IMG/VR virus record: IMGVR_UViG_3300028920_000039 | Coordinates: 1-64,000 of that record | DNA: 64,000 bases | Reading direction: 5' to 3' (one strand) | From: a virus | In this document: positions 40,886 to 49,208 of the stretch, in pieces | How positions within the stretch are numbered: the first letter of the stretch is position 1 | Layout of the letters: every line of letters begins with the position of its first letter | The notes under the pieces: generated by a model | Databases searched by the model: none | Seen by the model: only the letters and a program-made list of their open reading frames with translations | Told to the model about the DNA's origin: nothing | Translations under genes and position numbers: made by a program

Positions 40886-41787
40886 AGTGTTTGTTCATTG
40901 ACGGTAACCACCTTCTGCACCGAAATGCTCATGTTCATACCGATCTGACCTACGGCAATGAGCCTACAGGGGCGATGTATGGCTTCTTCAACTCCATCGG
41001 CAAGATCAAACGTGAGTATCCGGCCCATCATGTTGTGATTGCCTGGGATATGGGCCACAAACGACGGGACGAGGAGAGCCTGGAGGCTGTCAAAGCCGGG
41101 ATCGTTCCTGAGCCTTACAAAGGCAATCGCACTAAGGATGAAGACGCAACCCAAGAGAATGACTTGGTAAGGTGGCAGATCAACCAGCAGTGGAATGCTC
41201 TAAGGGAAGGTCTTAAGTATACCACTTGTCAGCAGGTGCAGAAGAAGGGCTTCGAGGCTGATGATATCATTGCAAGTTATGTGATGAGCATGGACGATCC
41301 TGCTACTATCGTCACATCTGACAAGGACTATTATCAGCTGTTGGAGCCGGGCATTATCATTCGGGATGACCACCACGATAAGGTGGTTACTTTAGACAGT
41401 TTCCGGGAAGAGTTCGGTCTCGTGGCTCCGCAGCAGTGGATTGACGTCGGGGCTCTCACAGGTGATTCCAGTGACAATATTTTTGGGGTAGACGGTATCG
41501 GCATTAAGACCGCCTGCAAGCTTATAATTCAGCACAAATCCTTGAAAAACCTTTTGAAACATTTGAAGGAAGAGCGGGACAAAGGTGTAGAACTACCTAA
41601 GAGGCATGCGGCGATATTGCAGTTTGAGGAACGGGTTCTCTTGGCGTTCTCTCTCAAGCAGATGGATGACGCTATCGAAGATCTGCCACCTCTTGTGAGA
41701 AGATGCGGCCGAAATGAAGAGTTAACACAGTTTTTCAACAAGTATGCCTTTGAGTCACTTATCGACTACATTCCTGTTTTGAGTTAG
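40882..41787 (+). CDS. 5'-3' exonuclease (FEN/PIN-like)
   Basis: 301 residues from GTG (GTGA overlap). FIDGNHLLHRNA at 5-16, AWDMGHKRRDEE near 55, FEADDIIASYVMS and TSDKDYYQLLEP give the conserved metal-binding Asp cluster; GDSSDNIFGVDGIGIKTA is the helix-three-turn-helix DNA-binding motif. Predicted structure-specific 5' nuclease, like T5 or T4 RNase H/FEN enzymes, that removes primers and flaps, complementing the DNA ligase at 9436. Confidence 0.9.
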   Translation: MKCLFIDGNHLLHRNAHVHTDLTYGNEPTGAMYGFFNSIGKIKREYPAHHVVIAWDMGHKRRDEESLEAVKAGIVPEPYKGNRTKDEDATQENDLVRWQINQQWNALREGLKYTTCQQVQKKGFEADDIIASYVMSMDDPATIVTSDKDYYQLLEPGIIIRDDHHDKVVTLDSFREEFGLVAPQQWIDVGALTGDSSDNIFGVDGIGIKTACKLIIQHKSLKNLLKHLKEERDKGVELPKRHAAILQFEERVLLAFSLKQMDDAIEDLPPLVRRCGRNEELTQFFNKYAFESLIDYIPVLS

Positions 41788-41790
41788 CCA

Positions 41791-42258
41791 ATGGCCATTG
41801 AAGAAGTTGTTCGGCCGGTTCGACGTCGTCTTCCTGATCAACGACGTTCAATCACCCATAAGTTCACCGTCTATTCTAAGTCAGTAAACCATATCTGTGC
41901 CAATTGTGGAACAGAAGTTACCTTAGAAGAGGGCGGGATCGATCTCTACCTAACAGTCGGTTTCTTTGATGACGGTTCGCCCGGTGAGCTGTTTGTCAAA
42001 CTTGCTCGCCATGGTAATACACTGAAAGGGCTGTGCGATCAATGGCTGCAGGCTGTTTCAGTTGGGCTTCAGTATGGCATTCCTCTTCAGGTCTTCTGTA
42101 GAAAAGGGTTGTTTGTGGCATTCGAACCATCCGGTCCTACGGACGACTTCATCTACGACGAAAAAGGCAAGGTTGTTGGTAAGCTCAACGCCGCTTCTCT
42201 GGTTGACTGCATCTGTAAATGGTTGATGCAGGAAGTCGTCAAACAACCTTTCGTCTAA
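41791..42258 (+). CDS. TSCPD-domain-like protein (ribonucleotide-reductase-associated)
   Basis: 155 residues. CANCGTEVTLEEG gives one CxxC pair; ELFVKLARHGNTLKGLCDQW and SVGLQYGIPLQVFC resemble the TSCPD domain found at the C-terminus of B12-dependent ribonucleotide reductases and as a stand-alone protein. The domain's role is not settled; may bind metal or a partner. No reductase large subunit is visible in this window. Confidence 0.7.
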   Translation: MAIEEVVRPVRRRLPDQRRSITHKFTVYSKSVNHICANCGTEVTLEEGGIDLYLTVGFFDDGSPGELFVKLARHGNTLKGLCDQWLQAVSVGLQYGIPLQVFCRKGLFVAFEPSGPTDDFIYDEKGKVVGKLNAASLVDCICKWLMQEVVKQPFV

Positions 42259-42283
42259 ACAAATCTCTCTGCAGACCCTTTCA

Positions 42284-42292
42284 TTGTATAAC
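42284..42292 (+). promoter_or_regulatory. TTGTATAAC promoter-like element
   Basis: TTGTATAAC 17 nt before ATG 42309, with AGAGGTG between. Starts the group that includes the papain-like protease. Confidence 0.45.
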
Positions 42293-42308
42293 ACATCAGA
42301 GGTGTATT

Positions 42309-42461
42309 ATGAAAGACTCTGTAGAACTGGCGATTGAACGGGTCATGTCAAACTTTCGGAAGCGGACAGTGGAGTCAGCAGAGCCCGATGAGTTTGATGA
42401 CGCTATCATCGAAGAGCTACTAGAGGAGGAGCTCACAGAAGAGCTTGAGGAGCAGAGATGA
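42309..42461 (+). CDS. Small acidic protein with N-terminal tag
   Basis: 50 residues: KDSVELAIERVMSNF at 2-16 is a divergent copy of the recurring tag, and the rest is acidic helix (DEFDDAIIEELLEEELTEEL) that repeats an AI-x-x-L pattern. Ends overlapping the protease start (ATGA), so co-translated. Could be an inhibitor or propeptide partner of the protease; this is inference. Confidence 0.65.
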   Translation: MKDSVELAIERVMSNFRKRTVESAEPDEFDDAIIEELLEEELTEELEEQR

Positions 42462-43285
42462 AGTTCGCAACTGGTTGGATTCGAGACTTTGAGGATCCTC
42501 GAGATTACACTGTAGATTCAGATGAGGTGGTGCCTTTCCTCCTTCGCCGTGAAGCATTCGGTAACAAGGATGGAAAGAAGATTCCGAATCGCTATACTAT
42601 CCCTTCATTGCCTCCTATTAAGCAGCAGGGCCGCATTGGTTCTTGTACAGCTCATGCAGCTACAACCATGTATGAGGCCTATCTGCAAGTAGCTGATCTC
42701 ATTGGCGAGCCCCTTAGCCGCCGTTTTCTGTACAAAGTCACACGAAATCTAATGGGAGAGAAGAGCGACTCCGGGGCTTACCTTAGAACTACCATGCAAG
42801 CCATGGCGATGTTTGGCATACCTCCCGAGCGCTACTTCAAGTACAGCATCAAAGAATATAACCGAGAACCGTCCGGTTTCCATTATTCTATGGCGCAGAA
42901 CTACCAGGCTCTCACCTACTATCGCCTGGATCGTCGTGAGAAGCCTGAGAAGACGATTGATTGCATCAAGACCAACATTGCCGCTAATCGTGCTTGCATG
43001 TTTGGCTTTGTTGTGTTTTCAAACCTGAAAGAGGACGGTGACATTCAGCTCCCGAGTCGGCGTGACAAGGTTGAAGGCGGACATGCTGTTTGCGCTGCTG
43101 GCTACAATGACATCTACAAGGTTGGTGATTCTGTAGGAGCGTTCAGAATTGCTAACTCATGGGGCACTGAGTGGGGTGACGATGGTTTCGGATGGCTCCC
43201 TTACGACTACGTTAGATTTGGACTTGCCACTGATTGGTGGACGATAATGAAAGGTGAATGGTTGGAGCTGGACTGTTTCAAATGA
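42458..43285 (+). CDS. Papain-like cysteine protease (C1 family)
   Basis: 275 residues. QQGRIGSCTAHAATTMYEAY places catalytic Cys63 after Gln57; GGHAVCAAGYND (~208) supplies His, and IANSWGTEWGDDGFGWLPYDYV (~232) the Asn and the NSWG box characteristic of papain-like C1A enzymes. The N-terminal ~50 residues may be a short propeptide. No signal peptide is seen, so it works in the cytoplasm or capsid. It sits between two tagged proteins (42309, 43282), so cleavage of tagged cargo or a maturation role is possible but unproven. Confidence 0.9.
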   Translation: MKFATGWIRDFEDPRDYTVDSDEVVPFLLRREAFGNKDGKKIPNRYTIPSLPPIKQQGRIGSCTAHAATTMYEAYLQVADLIGEPLSRRFLYKVTRNLMGEKSDSGAYLRTTMQAMAMFGIPPERYFKYSIKEYNREPSGFHYSMAQNYQALTYYRLDRREKPEKTIDCIKTNIAANRACMFGFVVFSNLKEDGDIQLPSRRDKVEGGHAVCAAGYNDIYKVGDSVGAFRIANSWGTEWGDDGFGWLPYDYVRFGLATDWWTIMKGEWLELDCFK

Positions 43286-43650
43286 AAGACGAGGACATCG
43301 AAAAAGCAATAGACCACATGATGCTTGATGAGGTGGAGTTCATGAGTCCGGGCGATCCTCGTTACAAGCAGCTCATGCAGTTCCAGAAGAAATATGGCCA
43401 CATGCCTCCGACTGCTCGAAGGGTGCATCTCGGCTCTCCAGGCAGCACTTTGGCTCCAAGAGGGGCAATGAAGAAGAATTCATTGTCGGAATACATCTAC
43501 CAGAAGCTGGTGGCCGCCCATGAGCACTGGACCAGCCCTGACTACAGCGATTCAGTAGACGATGCTACTATGATTGGTGAGCTTGAGAAACAGCTTGAAC
43601 AAGAAGTTGAAGCGGCTCTTCGAGCCTACAAAGAATGGGCTACACACTAA
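43282..43650 (+). CDS. Tag-bearing protein downstream of protease
   Basis: 122 residues, ATGA overlap with the protease. N-terminal KDEDIEKAIDHMMLDE is a clear tag copy. A Pro/Gly-rich middle and a helical end with GELEKQLEQEVEAALRAYKE follow. Unknown function, one of the tagged set. Confidence 0.7.
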   Translation: MKDEDIEKAIDHMMLDEVEFMSPGDPRYKQLMQFQKKYGHMPPTARRVHLGSPGSTLAPRGAMKKNSLSEYIYQKLVAAHEHWTSPDYSDSVDDATMIGELEKQLEQEVEAALRAYKEWATH

Positions 43651-43985
43651 TGAATGAAGCAAAAGAACGTCGGTTGGTTTGGGTGGATGTTGGTCACCGG
43701 TGGCGTGATGCTTTTACTAAGTGGTTTAAGCAGAACAAGATGCCTATTTGGGATCAAGGGTGGACTCGAGGTTCCACTGGTTGGGGTTTTCAGGTTGAAA
43801 CAGACCTGACACCTGATGACCTCCAAGACAAGCTCTGGAACGAGGTTCCGGGTGCCGGGATGATTGCTATTTCGACGGGTTATGTGGATGACGACGAGGA
43901 AGACGACGAACAAGACGTGTCCGGAGATTACCCCTCCATTTTTGATGCAGAAGGTCGTTACCAGACGCGACAGATGGGCCAATGA
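43650..43985 (+). CDS. Hypothetical protein
   Basis: 111 residues from ATG 43650; an in-frame ATG at 43635 lies inside the previous gene. MNEAKERRLVWVDVGHRWRD opens a mixed domain with GSTGWGFQVETDLTPDDLQD and an acidic tail. The next gene also has a TTGWGF motif, so the two may be related. Not recognised. Confidence 0.6.
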   Translation: MNEAKERRLVWVDVGHRWRDAFTKWFKQNKMPIWDQGWTRGSTGWGFQVETDLTPDDLQDKLWNEVPGAGMIAISTGYVDDDEEDDEQDVSGDYPSIFDAEGRYQTRQMGQ

Positions 43986-44820
43986 AGAACCGGATGATTA
44001 CGAAGACCATAAAGATATGGCAGATGCTGCTTGGTACTATGCAACAGGAGATCAAGTAGCTTCTCCTCCTGCTGAATTGGTTCGTTATGCAGAGAAAGAG
44101 ATATGGCAACCGCACGTGAAATCAACGTGGGAAGGCGTCGAAGCAGCTATCGCCACACTGGTTGAAAAGAGCTCAAAGAAAGTTACAACTGGTTGGGGTT
44201 TTATGGATGATGATTATGCAGAATACGAAGAGATGTCTGATTACAGAATGAGTGATGACATACAGGCTCTCAAGAAAAAGGTGCAAAAACTTGCAGACCA
44301 GTACGATTGGAAGATCATTGAATGGGTTGATGATTCTGATCGTTCAGGAATGTATGTTCAAGTCTATCTCGAGGTGCCTTTTACGACAACAGAAGAGGAA
44401 GTGTCGGAAATCCTTGGACAAGAAGCAGAAGAGGTCGAAGAATCCATTGATGCAGCTATCAACATGCTTCTTGAGCAACCCAAGGTTCGAAAGGCTAGCG
44501 TCGCTAAGCAGATCAATGATCTTCTGAAATCAGTCGGCTTCAAAATTGATGGCAGAGAGACCACCGCTGGTGCTATCAAGACGTGGCTTAAGAAAGAAGA
44601 TGGTTTTACCATGGAAGAGATTTTAGATGTGCTCAAACTTGTCTTTCCTCGAACATACATTCACGAGTATGAGATAGTTTTTGGGAAAGGTCCAAAGGTG
44701 AAAGACATTTATGTTCCTGGCGTTGCAACCTTGGAAAAGCAAGGAAAGACCGGTTTGTTTGTAGCAGTGTATCAGAGAGGACGTGGCGGCATGGAATATG
44801 AGATGGGACTTGATGTATGA
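43945..44820 (+). CDS. Tagged protein with uncertain start
   Basis: 291 residues from ATG 43945; this start overlaps the previous gene by 41 nt and has no good ribosome site, and the frame is open farther upstream. VTTGWGFMDDDYAEYEEMSD near 75 echoes the preceding protein. Central VEESIDAAINMLLEQ at ~160 is a tag copy, then a small domain (KASVAKQINDLLKSVGFKID) and a last beta-rich part. A frameshifted fusion with the preceding gene is possible. Confidence 0.65.
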   Translation: MQKVVTRRDRWANEEPDDYEDHKDMADAAWYYATGDQVASPPAELVRYAEKEIWQPHVKSTWEGVEAAIATLVEKSSKKVTTGWGFMDDDYAEYEEMSDYRMSDDIQALKKKVQKLADQYDWKIIEWVDDSDRSGMYVQVYLEVPFTTTEEEVSEILGQEAEEVEESIDAAINMLLEQPKVRKASVAKQINDLLKSVGFKIDGRETTAGAIKTWLKKEDGFTMEEILDVLKLVFPRTYIHEYEIVFGKGPKVKDIYVPGVATLEKQGKTGLFVAVYQRGRGGMEYEMGLDV

Positions 44821-45461
44821 TCCTTCCTGAGTTAGAAGTTGGAGATGTGCTATATCGCAAAGGTACTGCTCGTTACGCAGTACACTCTGTCAAGAGAGGC
44901 AAGAAGCTCGACGAGCCAGTCTACATGCTTCGAGGCCTTGAGACCGGTGTTGTCTTCGGGCCTTTCCCGGGTGAGTATCTTAGTGGTGAAGGGTACTATG
45001 TGATGGAGAGACAACAAACCGAAGCTACCAAACACGTATACATCTTCAAGTACAAAGATTCCGACCAAGAGGTCCTTCGTACCACTGCGTCAAGCCAAGC
45101 GCAAGCCATTCACCAAGCCGGTATTCGAAAAGGACACGATTGGATACAAGATGCAATTGAAACCGGTTTGATCCTCATTGATGTTGAGAAGCCCAAGGAG
45201 AAGAAGGATTCGCCTGATGTAGGACCTTCCTGCCCGAACTGCAAGAAACGCAACTCCAAGACGATTGCTACTGGTGAGACAATGTGTCGTGAGTGCGGCT
45301 GGATATGGGATACCCGAGACGAGTCCATCAGCCAGCTCATCAAAACGGTTTCAGGCAACACAGACGCCAAGCCAATGCTGAAGAAATGGAAGCAGCAGCT
45401 TGGCAAGATGATTCCTATGGACAAGGAGGTTGACGAAGCCATAGCGCTGTTGCTGCAGTGA
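44817..45461 (+). CDS. Zinc-ribbon protein with C-terminal tag
   Basis: 214 residues, ATGA overlap with the previous gene. N-terminal beta domain (LEVGDVLYRKGTARYAVHSV), then a zinc ribbon: CPNCKKRNSK ... MCRECGWIW around residues 140-165. The last residues (KEVDEAIALLLQ) are a truncated copy of the tag at the extreme C-terminus. Function unknown. Confidence 0.7.
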   Translation: MILPELEVGDVLYRKGTARYAVHSVKRGKKLDEPVYMLRGLETGVVFGPFPGEYLSGEGYYVMERQQTEATKHVYIFKYKDSDQEVLRTTASSQAQAIHQAGIRKGHDWIQDAIETGLILIDVEKPKEKKDSPDVGPSCPNCKKRNSKTIATGETMCRECGWIWDTRDESISQLIKTVSGNTDAKPMLKKWKQQLGKMIPMDKEVDEAIALLLQ

Positions 45462-45464
45462 TTT

Positions 45465-45517
45465 GGTCGCTGCCGCCTCTGCTTTCTCCTCATCTCCTCG
45501 GGCATGTGGTGGCGACC
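45465..45517 (+). terminator. Stem-loop after the 44817 gene
   Basis: GGTCGCTGCCGC (45465-45476) can pair with GTGGTGGCGACC (45506-45517), 12 bp including G-U pairs, around a 29-nt loop; TTATTTG follows. A possible terminator, though the loop is large and the U-tract weak. Confidence 0.4.
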
Positions 45518-45542
45518 TTATTTGAGGAACTGTCGTTGACTG

Positions 45543-45550
45543 TTGTATAG
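45543..45550 (+). promoter_or_regulatory. TTGTATAG promoter-like element
   Basis: TTGTATAG followed by AAATTGTATTTTTATATAGG, AT-rich, 30 nt upstream of ATG 45580 in the gap after the stem-loop. Confidence 0.4.
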
Positions 45551-45579
45551 AAATTGTATTTTTATATAGGAGAAAAACA

Positions 45580-46077
45580 ATGAAATGGTATGTCGCAGAG
45601 TTCAATGTGTCTCCTGGGTTGCCCAGTGGCCTTCCAGAGTTTATTAATGCTGTTGTTTTGCCTACAAGGTTGGCTGCGATTGGCCTGTTGAAGAAAAGAT
45701 CTGAAGCGCTGTCTCCTGGCAATGAACTGGTTTTAGGATCGGGTGAAGGTGGAGAGGAGTATTTTCCTACTGAATTTGAAGAACCTCCTGTTGAGTCTTC
45801 CGACCCCATCGAAGCAGCCATCGACCACATGCTGGACGAGAAAGGTGGAAAGACCTTCTCTCTAAAGGGCCGAGGTAAGAAGCCCGCTACCTTCAAGAAA
45901 GGCGCCCTTCATCGGCAACTCGATGTTCCCCAGGACAAACCGATCCCGCCAGGCAAGAAAAAGGCTGCTTTGGCCGGAGAGTATGGTCCGCTTGCTAAGA
46001 AGCGAGCAACAGCTGCTTTCAAAGGTATACTGAAGAAGGGTCGTGAGACTGCTGCGGCAGGAAGGAAGAAATCATGA
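45580..46077 (+). CDS. Tagged protein with basic C-terminus
   Basis: 165 residues, ATG behind ATAGGAG. The N-terminal ~70 residues are a beta-alpha domain (MKWYVAEFNVSPGLPSGLPE). A middle SDPIEAAIDHMLDEKGG at ~74 is a tag copy. The rest is very basic (KGGKTFSLKGRGKKPATFKK, KKGRETAAAGRKKS), suggesting nucleic-acid binding inside the capsid. Its stop overlaps the next ATG. Confidence 0.75.
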   Translation: MKWYVAEFNVSPGLPSGLPEFINAVVLPTRLAAIGLLKKRSEALSPGNELVLGSGEGGEEYFPTEFEEPPVESSDPIEAAIDHMLDEKGGKTFSLKGRGKKPATFKKGALHRQLDVPQDKPIPPGKKKAALAGEYGPLAKKRATAAFKGILKKGRETAAAGRKKS

Positions 46078-46931
46078 AGCATAGCGAAATCCAAGAGATG
46101 TTAGTTCCCGGTTCCACCAAGGTGGTGGTTGAAGCAGAGGAAGAAATTGCCGTTCGTGTAGGCAACATGAATTACCAGGTTCAGAATGGCGGTTGGGATC
46201 AGTGGTGGGATAATGGATACGGACCTCGCGACATTGATTGGTTGGTTGACTTTTTTCACACACATCGAGAATATAAGTCTTTCAAGTGGATTTTTGATCT
46301 ACTTGAAAAGGTACAATACACAAGTGAGCTTCCGGGTACGGAAGAGTGCACATGGTGTGGCGGTTCTGGTGAAATTGAAGATGAAGATCCTGAAACTGGT
46401 GAAGTGGAGTATGAGGAGTGTCCTGAATGTAGAGGTACTGGTGAGGTGGCAACTGATGAACCTTCTTTTCCTGATGAGTATGATGATTCCTACTATGCTG
46501 GCAATGACAAGCTGATGGATGACATGGAGTTGTACCTTTCAGGCAAAGGGGATGAGATCGAGACAGTCAGTCCAGAAACCACTCCGAAGGAAGAGCCTCC
46601 TGCGGAAGAGCCTCCTGCGGAAGAGCCTCCTGCGGAAGAGCCTCCTGCGGAAGAGCCTCCTGCGGAAGAGCCTCCTGCGGAAGAGCCTCCTGCGGAAGAG
46701 CCTCCTGCGGAAGAGCCATCTGCGGAAGAACCATCTGCTGAAAAGAAAAGACCTCGTGTGAAGCTGGTAGGCACGGACGGCAACGCCTTTGCAGTTCTGG
46801 GCACAGTCACTCGTGCACTCAAGAAGGCTGGTTACTCCAAGGAAGAGGTGGATGAGTTTCGAAGGGAAGCTATGGGCGGGGACTACAATCATCTGCTGGC
46901 AACAGCAATGGAGTGGGTGGATGTGTACTAG
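46074..46931 (+). CDS. DnaJ-type zinc-finger protein with PPAEE repeat
   Basis: 285 residues, ATGA overlap with the previous gene. Residues ~92-128 hold two CxxCxGxG motifs (CTWCGGSGE, CPECRGTGE), as in the DnaJ zinc centre. Residues ~172-222 are about ten EEPPA repeats from a 15-nt DNA repeat. The last ~55 residues (VKLVGTDGNAFAVLGTVTRA onward) form a small domain widespread in phage and plasmid proteins whose function is unknown. The repeat acts as a flexible acidic linker. Confidence 0.75.
   Translation: MKHSEIQEMLVPGSTKVVVEAEEEIAVRVGNMNYQVQNGGWDQWWDNGYGPRDIDWLVDFFHTHREYKSFKWIFDLLEKVQYTSELPGTEECTWCGGSGEIEDEDPETGEVEYEECPECRGTGEVATDEPSFPDEYDDSYYAGNDKLMDDMELYLSGKGDEIETVSPETTPKEEPPAEEPPAEEPPAEEPPAEEPPAEEPPAEEPPAEEPPAEEPSAEEPSAEKKRPRVKLVGTDGNAFAVLGTVTRALKKAGYSKEEVDEFRREAMGGDYNHLLATAMEWVDVY
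46590..46742 (+). repeat. 15-nt tandem repeat encoding EEPPA
   Basis: About ten copies of GAAGAGCCTCCTGCG, nearly identical at DNA level except the last two or three. Copy number probably changes by slippage. Not a CRISPR array: no unique spacers. Confidence 0.85.
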
Positions 46932-46940
46932 GAGGTAGAA

Positions 46941-47453
46941 ATGACACCATTGTCTGGTCCGGAAGATTACAACGTGGACAGCACCAAAGAAGAGTTTCTG
47001 ACAGTATTCAAACATGAGCTTGAAATGTTTCAGAAGCCAAAGTGTGACCCTACCAATCTAAGCGAACACACCACCGAAGACATTGTTCATGATATCTTCA
47101 GAGCTCTGTATGGTAATGGTGGTGAAACCCGAGGAATCATCTGGAAGATGGCTGAGCAGTCTGTGTTAGTTCTTGAACTCACCAACAGACAGAATGCTTG
47201 TAGGGGGCAAGTAGTTCAACATTTCAAAAGCCACAAGGAAGAGGCAATCGCCAAGGATAGGGGTGTGGTAGCGTTTGTTGCAAGGCACAAAGTGTTGTCT
47301 ACTGTTGCAGCAATTCTTATGTTTTTCGGCCTTTCCAGTTTGTGGGCAATAGCTATGCAGAAGAAGCAAGCCACCAAGCTTGAAAGTATAGTGCTCAGTG
47401 CAGTGAACAAGCATATAGAGATTCTAAAAGACGAGAACAAATCAGGAGGTTGA
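46941..47453 (+). CDS. Single-pass membrane protein
   Basis: 170 residues, ATG behind AGGAGG. A soluble N-terminal helical part (~1-105) is followed by one transmembrane segment (VLSTVAAILMFFGLSSLWAI, residues ~118-137) and a short charged C-terminal tail (KKQATKLESI, KHIEILKDENK). Topology is likely N-in. Roles such as holin accessory or inhibitor can only be guessed. Confidence 0.65.
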   Translation: MTPLSGPEDYNVDSTKEEFLTVFKHELEMFQKPKCDPTNLSEHTTEDIVHDIFRALYGNGGETRGIIWKMAEQSVLVLELTNRQNACRGQVVQHFKSHKEEAIAKDRGVVAFVARHKVLSTVAAILMFFGLSSLWAIAMQKKQATKLESIVLSAVNKHIEILKDENKSGG

Positions 47454-47454
47454 A

Positions 47455-48069
47455 ATGGATTCAATTCGTGAAATGGTGAAGCCTATTTTGGCAGGCTGGT
47501 GCCCACAGGCGGAATTGATTCAAGAACATGAGAAGCTGGACGAAGGCATTCGTGCTCAATTGAATGTGTATTTGGATGATATCTCTGAGGAAGAGCTGGA
47601 GAAGGTGAAGGACAGCATCGAAAAGGCGCTTCAGGACTGCGGTCATGCTCCTGTATCCTATGACGAGCTGATGAAGGCTGCTGGCATCAAGCCTATTTTG
47701 GGAGAAGCAGAAGAGCCTGAGGCGAAGGAAGAAGCAGAGCGCACACCTTCTGAAACTCCTCCGGTGTCGGGGACAGTTGAGCGTGCACTTATAAATCTTT
47801 GCTCGGAGCTAATCCAAGAAAACTGGACTGGTGCTTCGGAACACGACAAAGAGATCGCTGCTCAGAGTTGTCACGTTTCGCGTGCTAAGTGGTTGGCCCC
47901 GGAATCGACCATGAATTATCTGGTCGAGACAGAATACATCTCAGATGAACACGAGGAGCCTCAGAAGTATTGGTGGGATATTCAGGTGAAGATGCCTGGA
48001 GGTGAGTATTCAGTTGAAGAACCACCCGCCGCTGACGAGAGTCTTCAGATCACACAGCGAAAGGGTTAA
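47455..48069 (+). CDS. Hypothetical acidic protein
   Basis: 204 residues, ATG behind AGGAGG. A helical N-terminal half (SEEELEKVKDSIEKALQDCG), an acidic linker (EPEAKEEAERTPSETPPV), and a C-terminal helical domain with ALINLCSELIQENW. Not recognised. Confidence 0.65.
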   Translation: MDSIREMVKPILAGWCPQAELIQEHEKLDEGIRAQLNVYLDDISEEELEKVKDSIEKALQDCGHAPVSYDELMKAAGIKPILGEAEEPEAKEEAERTPSETPPVSGTVERALINLCSELIQENWTGASEHDKEIAAQSCHVSRAKWLAPESTMNYLVETEYISDEHEEPQKYWWDIQVKMPGGEYSVEEPPAADESLQITQRKG

Positions 48070-48121
48070 AGCCCGTTGAGGAGCAATGAGAGATTATATC
48101 TCCGAATACGGAGAGTAAGAA

Positions 48122-49186
48122 GTGCGACTTCGAGAGATTACTATCATGATTGAAGCCGGTGCTTTGGAGGAAAGCATCCAGCAATTGATTAAGGATTTGC
48201 GCGCCACGCAACACGGCGATCGCACCAATCCTGCATACGACATTCTCCAAGATTACCACATGGAAGGTGGTGTCTGGAAGCACACCAAGCTAGCCCTCGA
48301 CGCCCTTCCGAAAGCAGCAAAAGCACTTGCTGACTATTTGGATGATCCTAAGTACACAGAGATCTATGATGAGTTCAAGCATCACCTGCGTGCTGCTGCG
48401 TTTTTTCACGACATCGGCAAGATCGCTACACAGGAGCCTTCCAAGAGACGTCCTGGATCATACTCTTTCCCAGGACATGCTGAGGAAGATCTGATCAATG
48501 ATCTTCTGGATGAGTATGATATTGAAACCAATCAGCTTGTGGCTGAACTGGTAGCCCATCATCATGATGTTCCTTCTGATTTGGCTGAACTGGTGGGTGA
48601 CTGGGATGAGGCTCAACTTATCATGTTAATGATCCTAAAGGTGGCTGACAACATGGCGGTTGGTCCTCGAGGTGTGGGCGATGCTATCAAGCATGTGCAT
48701 CCTTTCCTAGTAGCTCTCCAGGACCAGGAAGAATACGGCCCGCCTCTTCAGGATCAGTGGAGCATCGAAAACATCGAGTGGGCAGAAGGTAGCGAACTTG
48801 GTTTCATGGAACCTGAGCAGGAGATAGTTGGTCCCCATGTGGCCGGTGAGATCGGCGGGGAAGAAGGGGAAGAAGAGGTTATAGGATTGGAAACCTCTGG
48901 GGAGCGAGAGCTGGTATCTTACATAAGCTCGCCGGTATATGAAGGCGATTTCACCGGATCTGTCAGAGCTATGGTTGGTAAGAATCCGGAACCAGTGGAA
49001 GATTTTCTTAGGCATGATGTGATGAGCTTCCTGAAAGCCGAACCGAATGCACCTGAAGAGGGGCAGTGGGTTGACTTTGAGGAGGAGGTTGATCTTGAGG
49101 TTCTTCCCAAGAAATCTTTTGAACTAACATCGGAAACAGCAGACGCAATCGAGTTTCCGATCTATGTGAAAGTAAGCTGGGGCTAA
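48122..49186 (+). CDS. HD-domain phosphohydrolase with C-terminal virion-like region
   Basis: 354 residues from GTG 48122; an ATG nine codons later is an alternative. Residues ~50-180 carry the HD superfamily metal site: VWKHTKLAL (His), FFHDIGK (His-Asp, ~96), FPGHAEED and HHHDV, and KVADNM (Asp). Predicted metal-dependent phosphohydrolase on nucleotides or cyclic nucleotides; substrate unknown. N-terminal ALEESIQQLIKDL is tag-like, and the C-terminal ~150 residues are an acidic, unrelated module. If virion-borne it could act on host nucleotide signals, but that is speculative. Confidence 0.8.
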   Translation: MRLREITIMIEAGALEESIQQLIKDLRATQHGDRTNPAYDILQDYHMEGGVWKHTKLALDALPKAAKALADYLDDPKYTEIYDEFKHHLRAAAFFHDIGKIATQEPSKRRPGSYSFPGHAEEDLINDLLDEYDIETNQLVAELVAHHHDVPSDLAELVGDWDEAQLIMLMILKVADNMAVGPRGVGDAIKHVHPFLVALQDQEEYGPPLQDQWSIENIEWAEGSELGFMEPEQEIVGPHVAGEIGGEEGEEEVIGLETSGERELVSYISSPVYEGDFTGSVRAMVGKNPEPVEDFLRHDVMSFLKAEPNAPEEGQWVDFEEEVDLEVLPKKSFELTSETADAIEFPIYVKVSWG

Positions 49187-49208
49187 AGCCCAAGAGGAGA
49201 CATCATCA

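Noticed and set aside
43982-44059. 25-codon ATGA-coupled open frame inside the 43945 gene
   Set aside because: It is short, lacks a ribosome site and lies within a longer well-supported frame.
46590-46742. Possible CRISPR array
   Set aside because: The 15-nt units are contiguous and encode EEPPA; there are no spacers.
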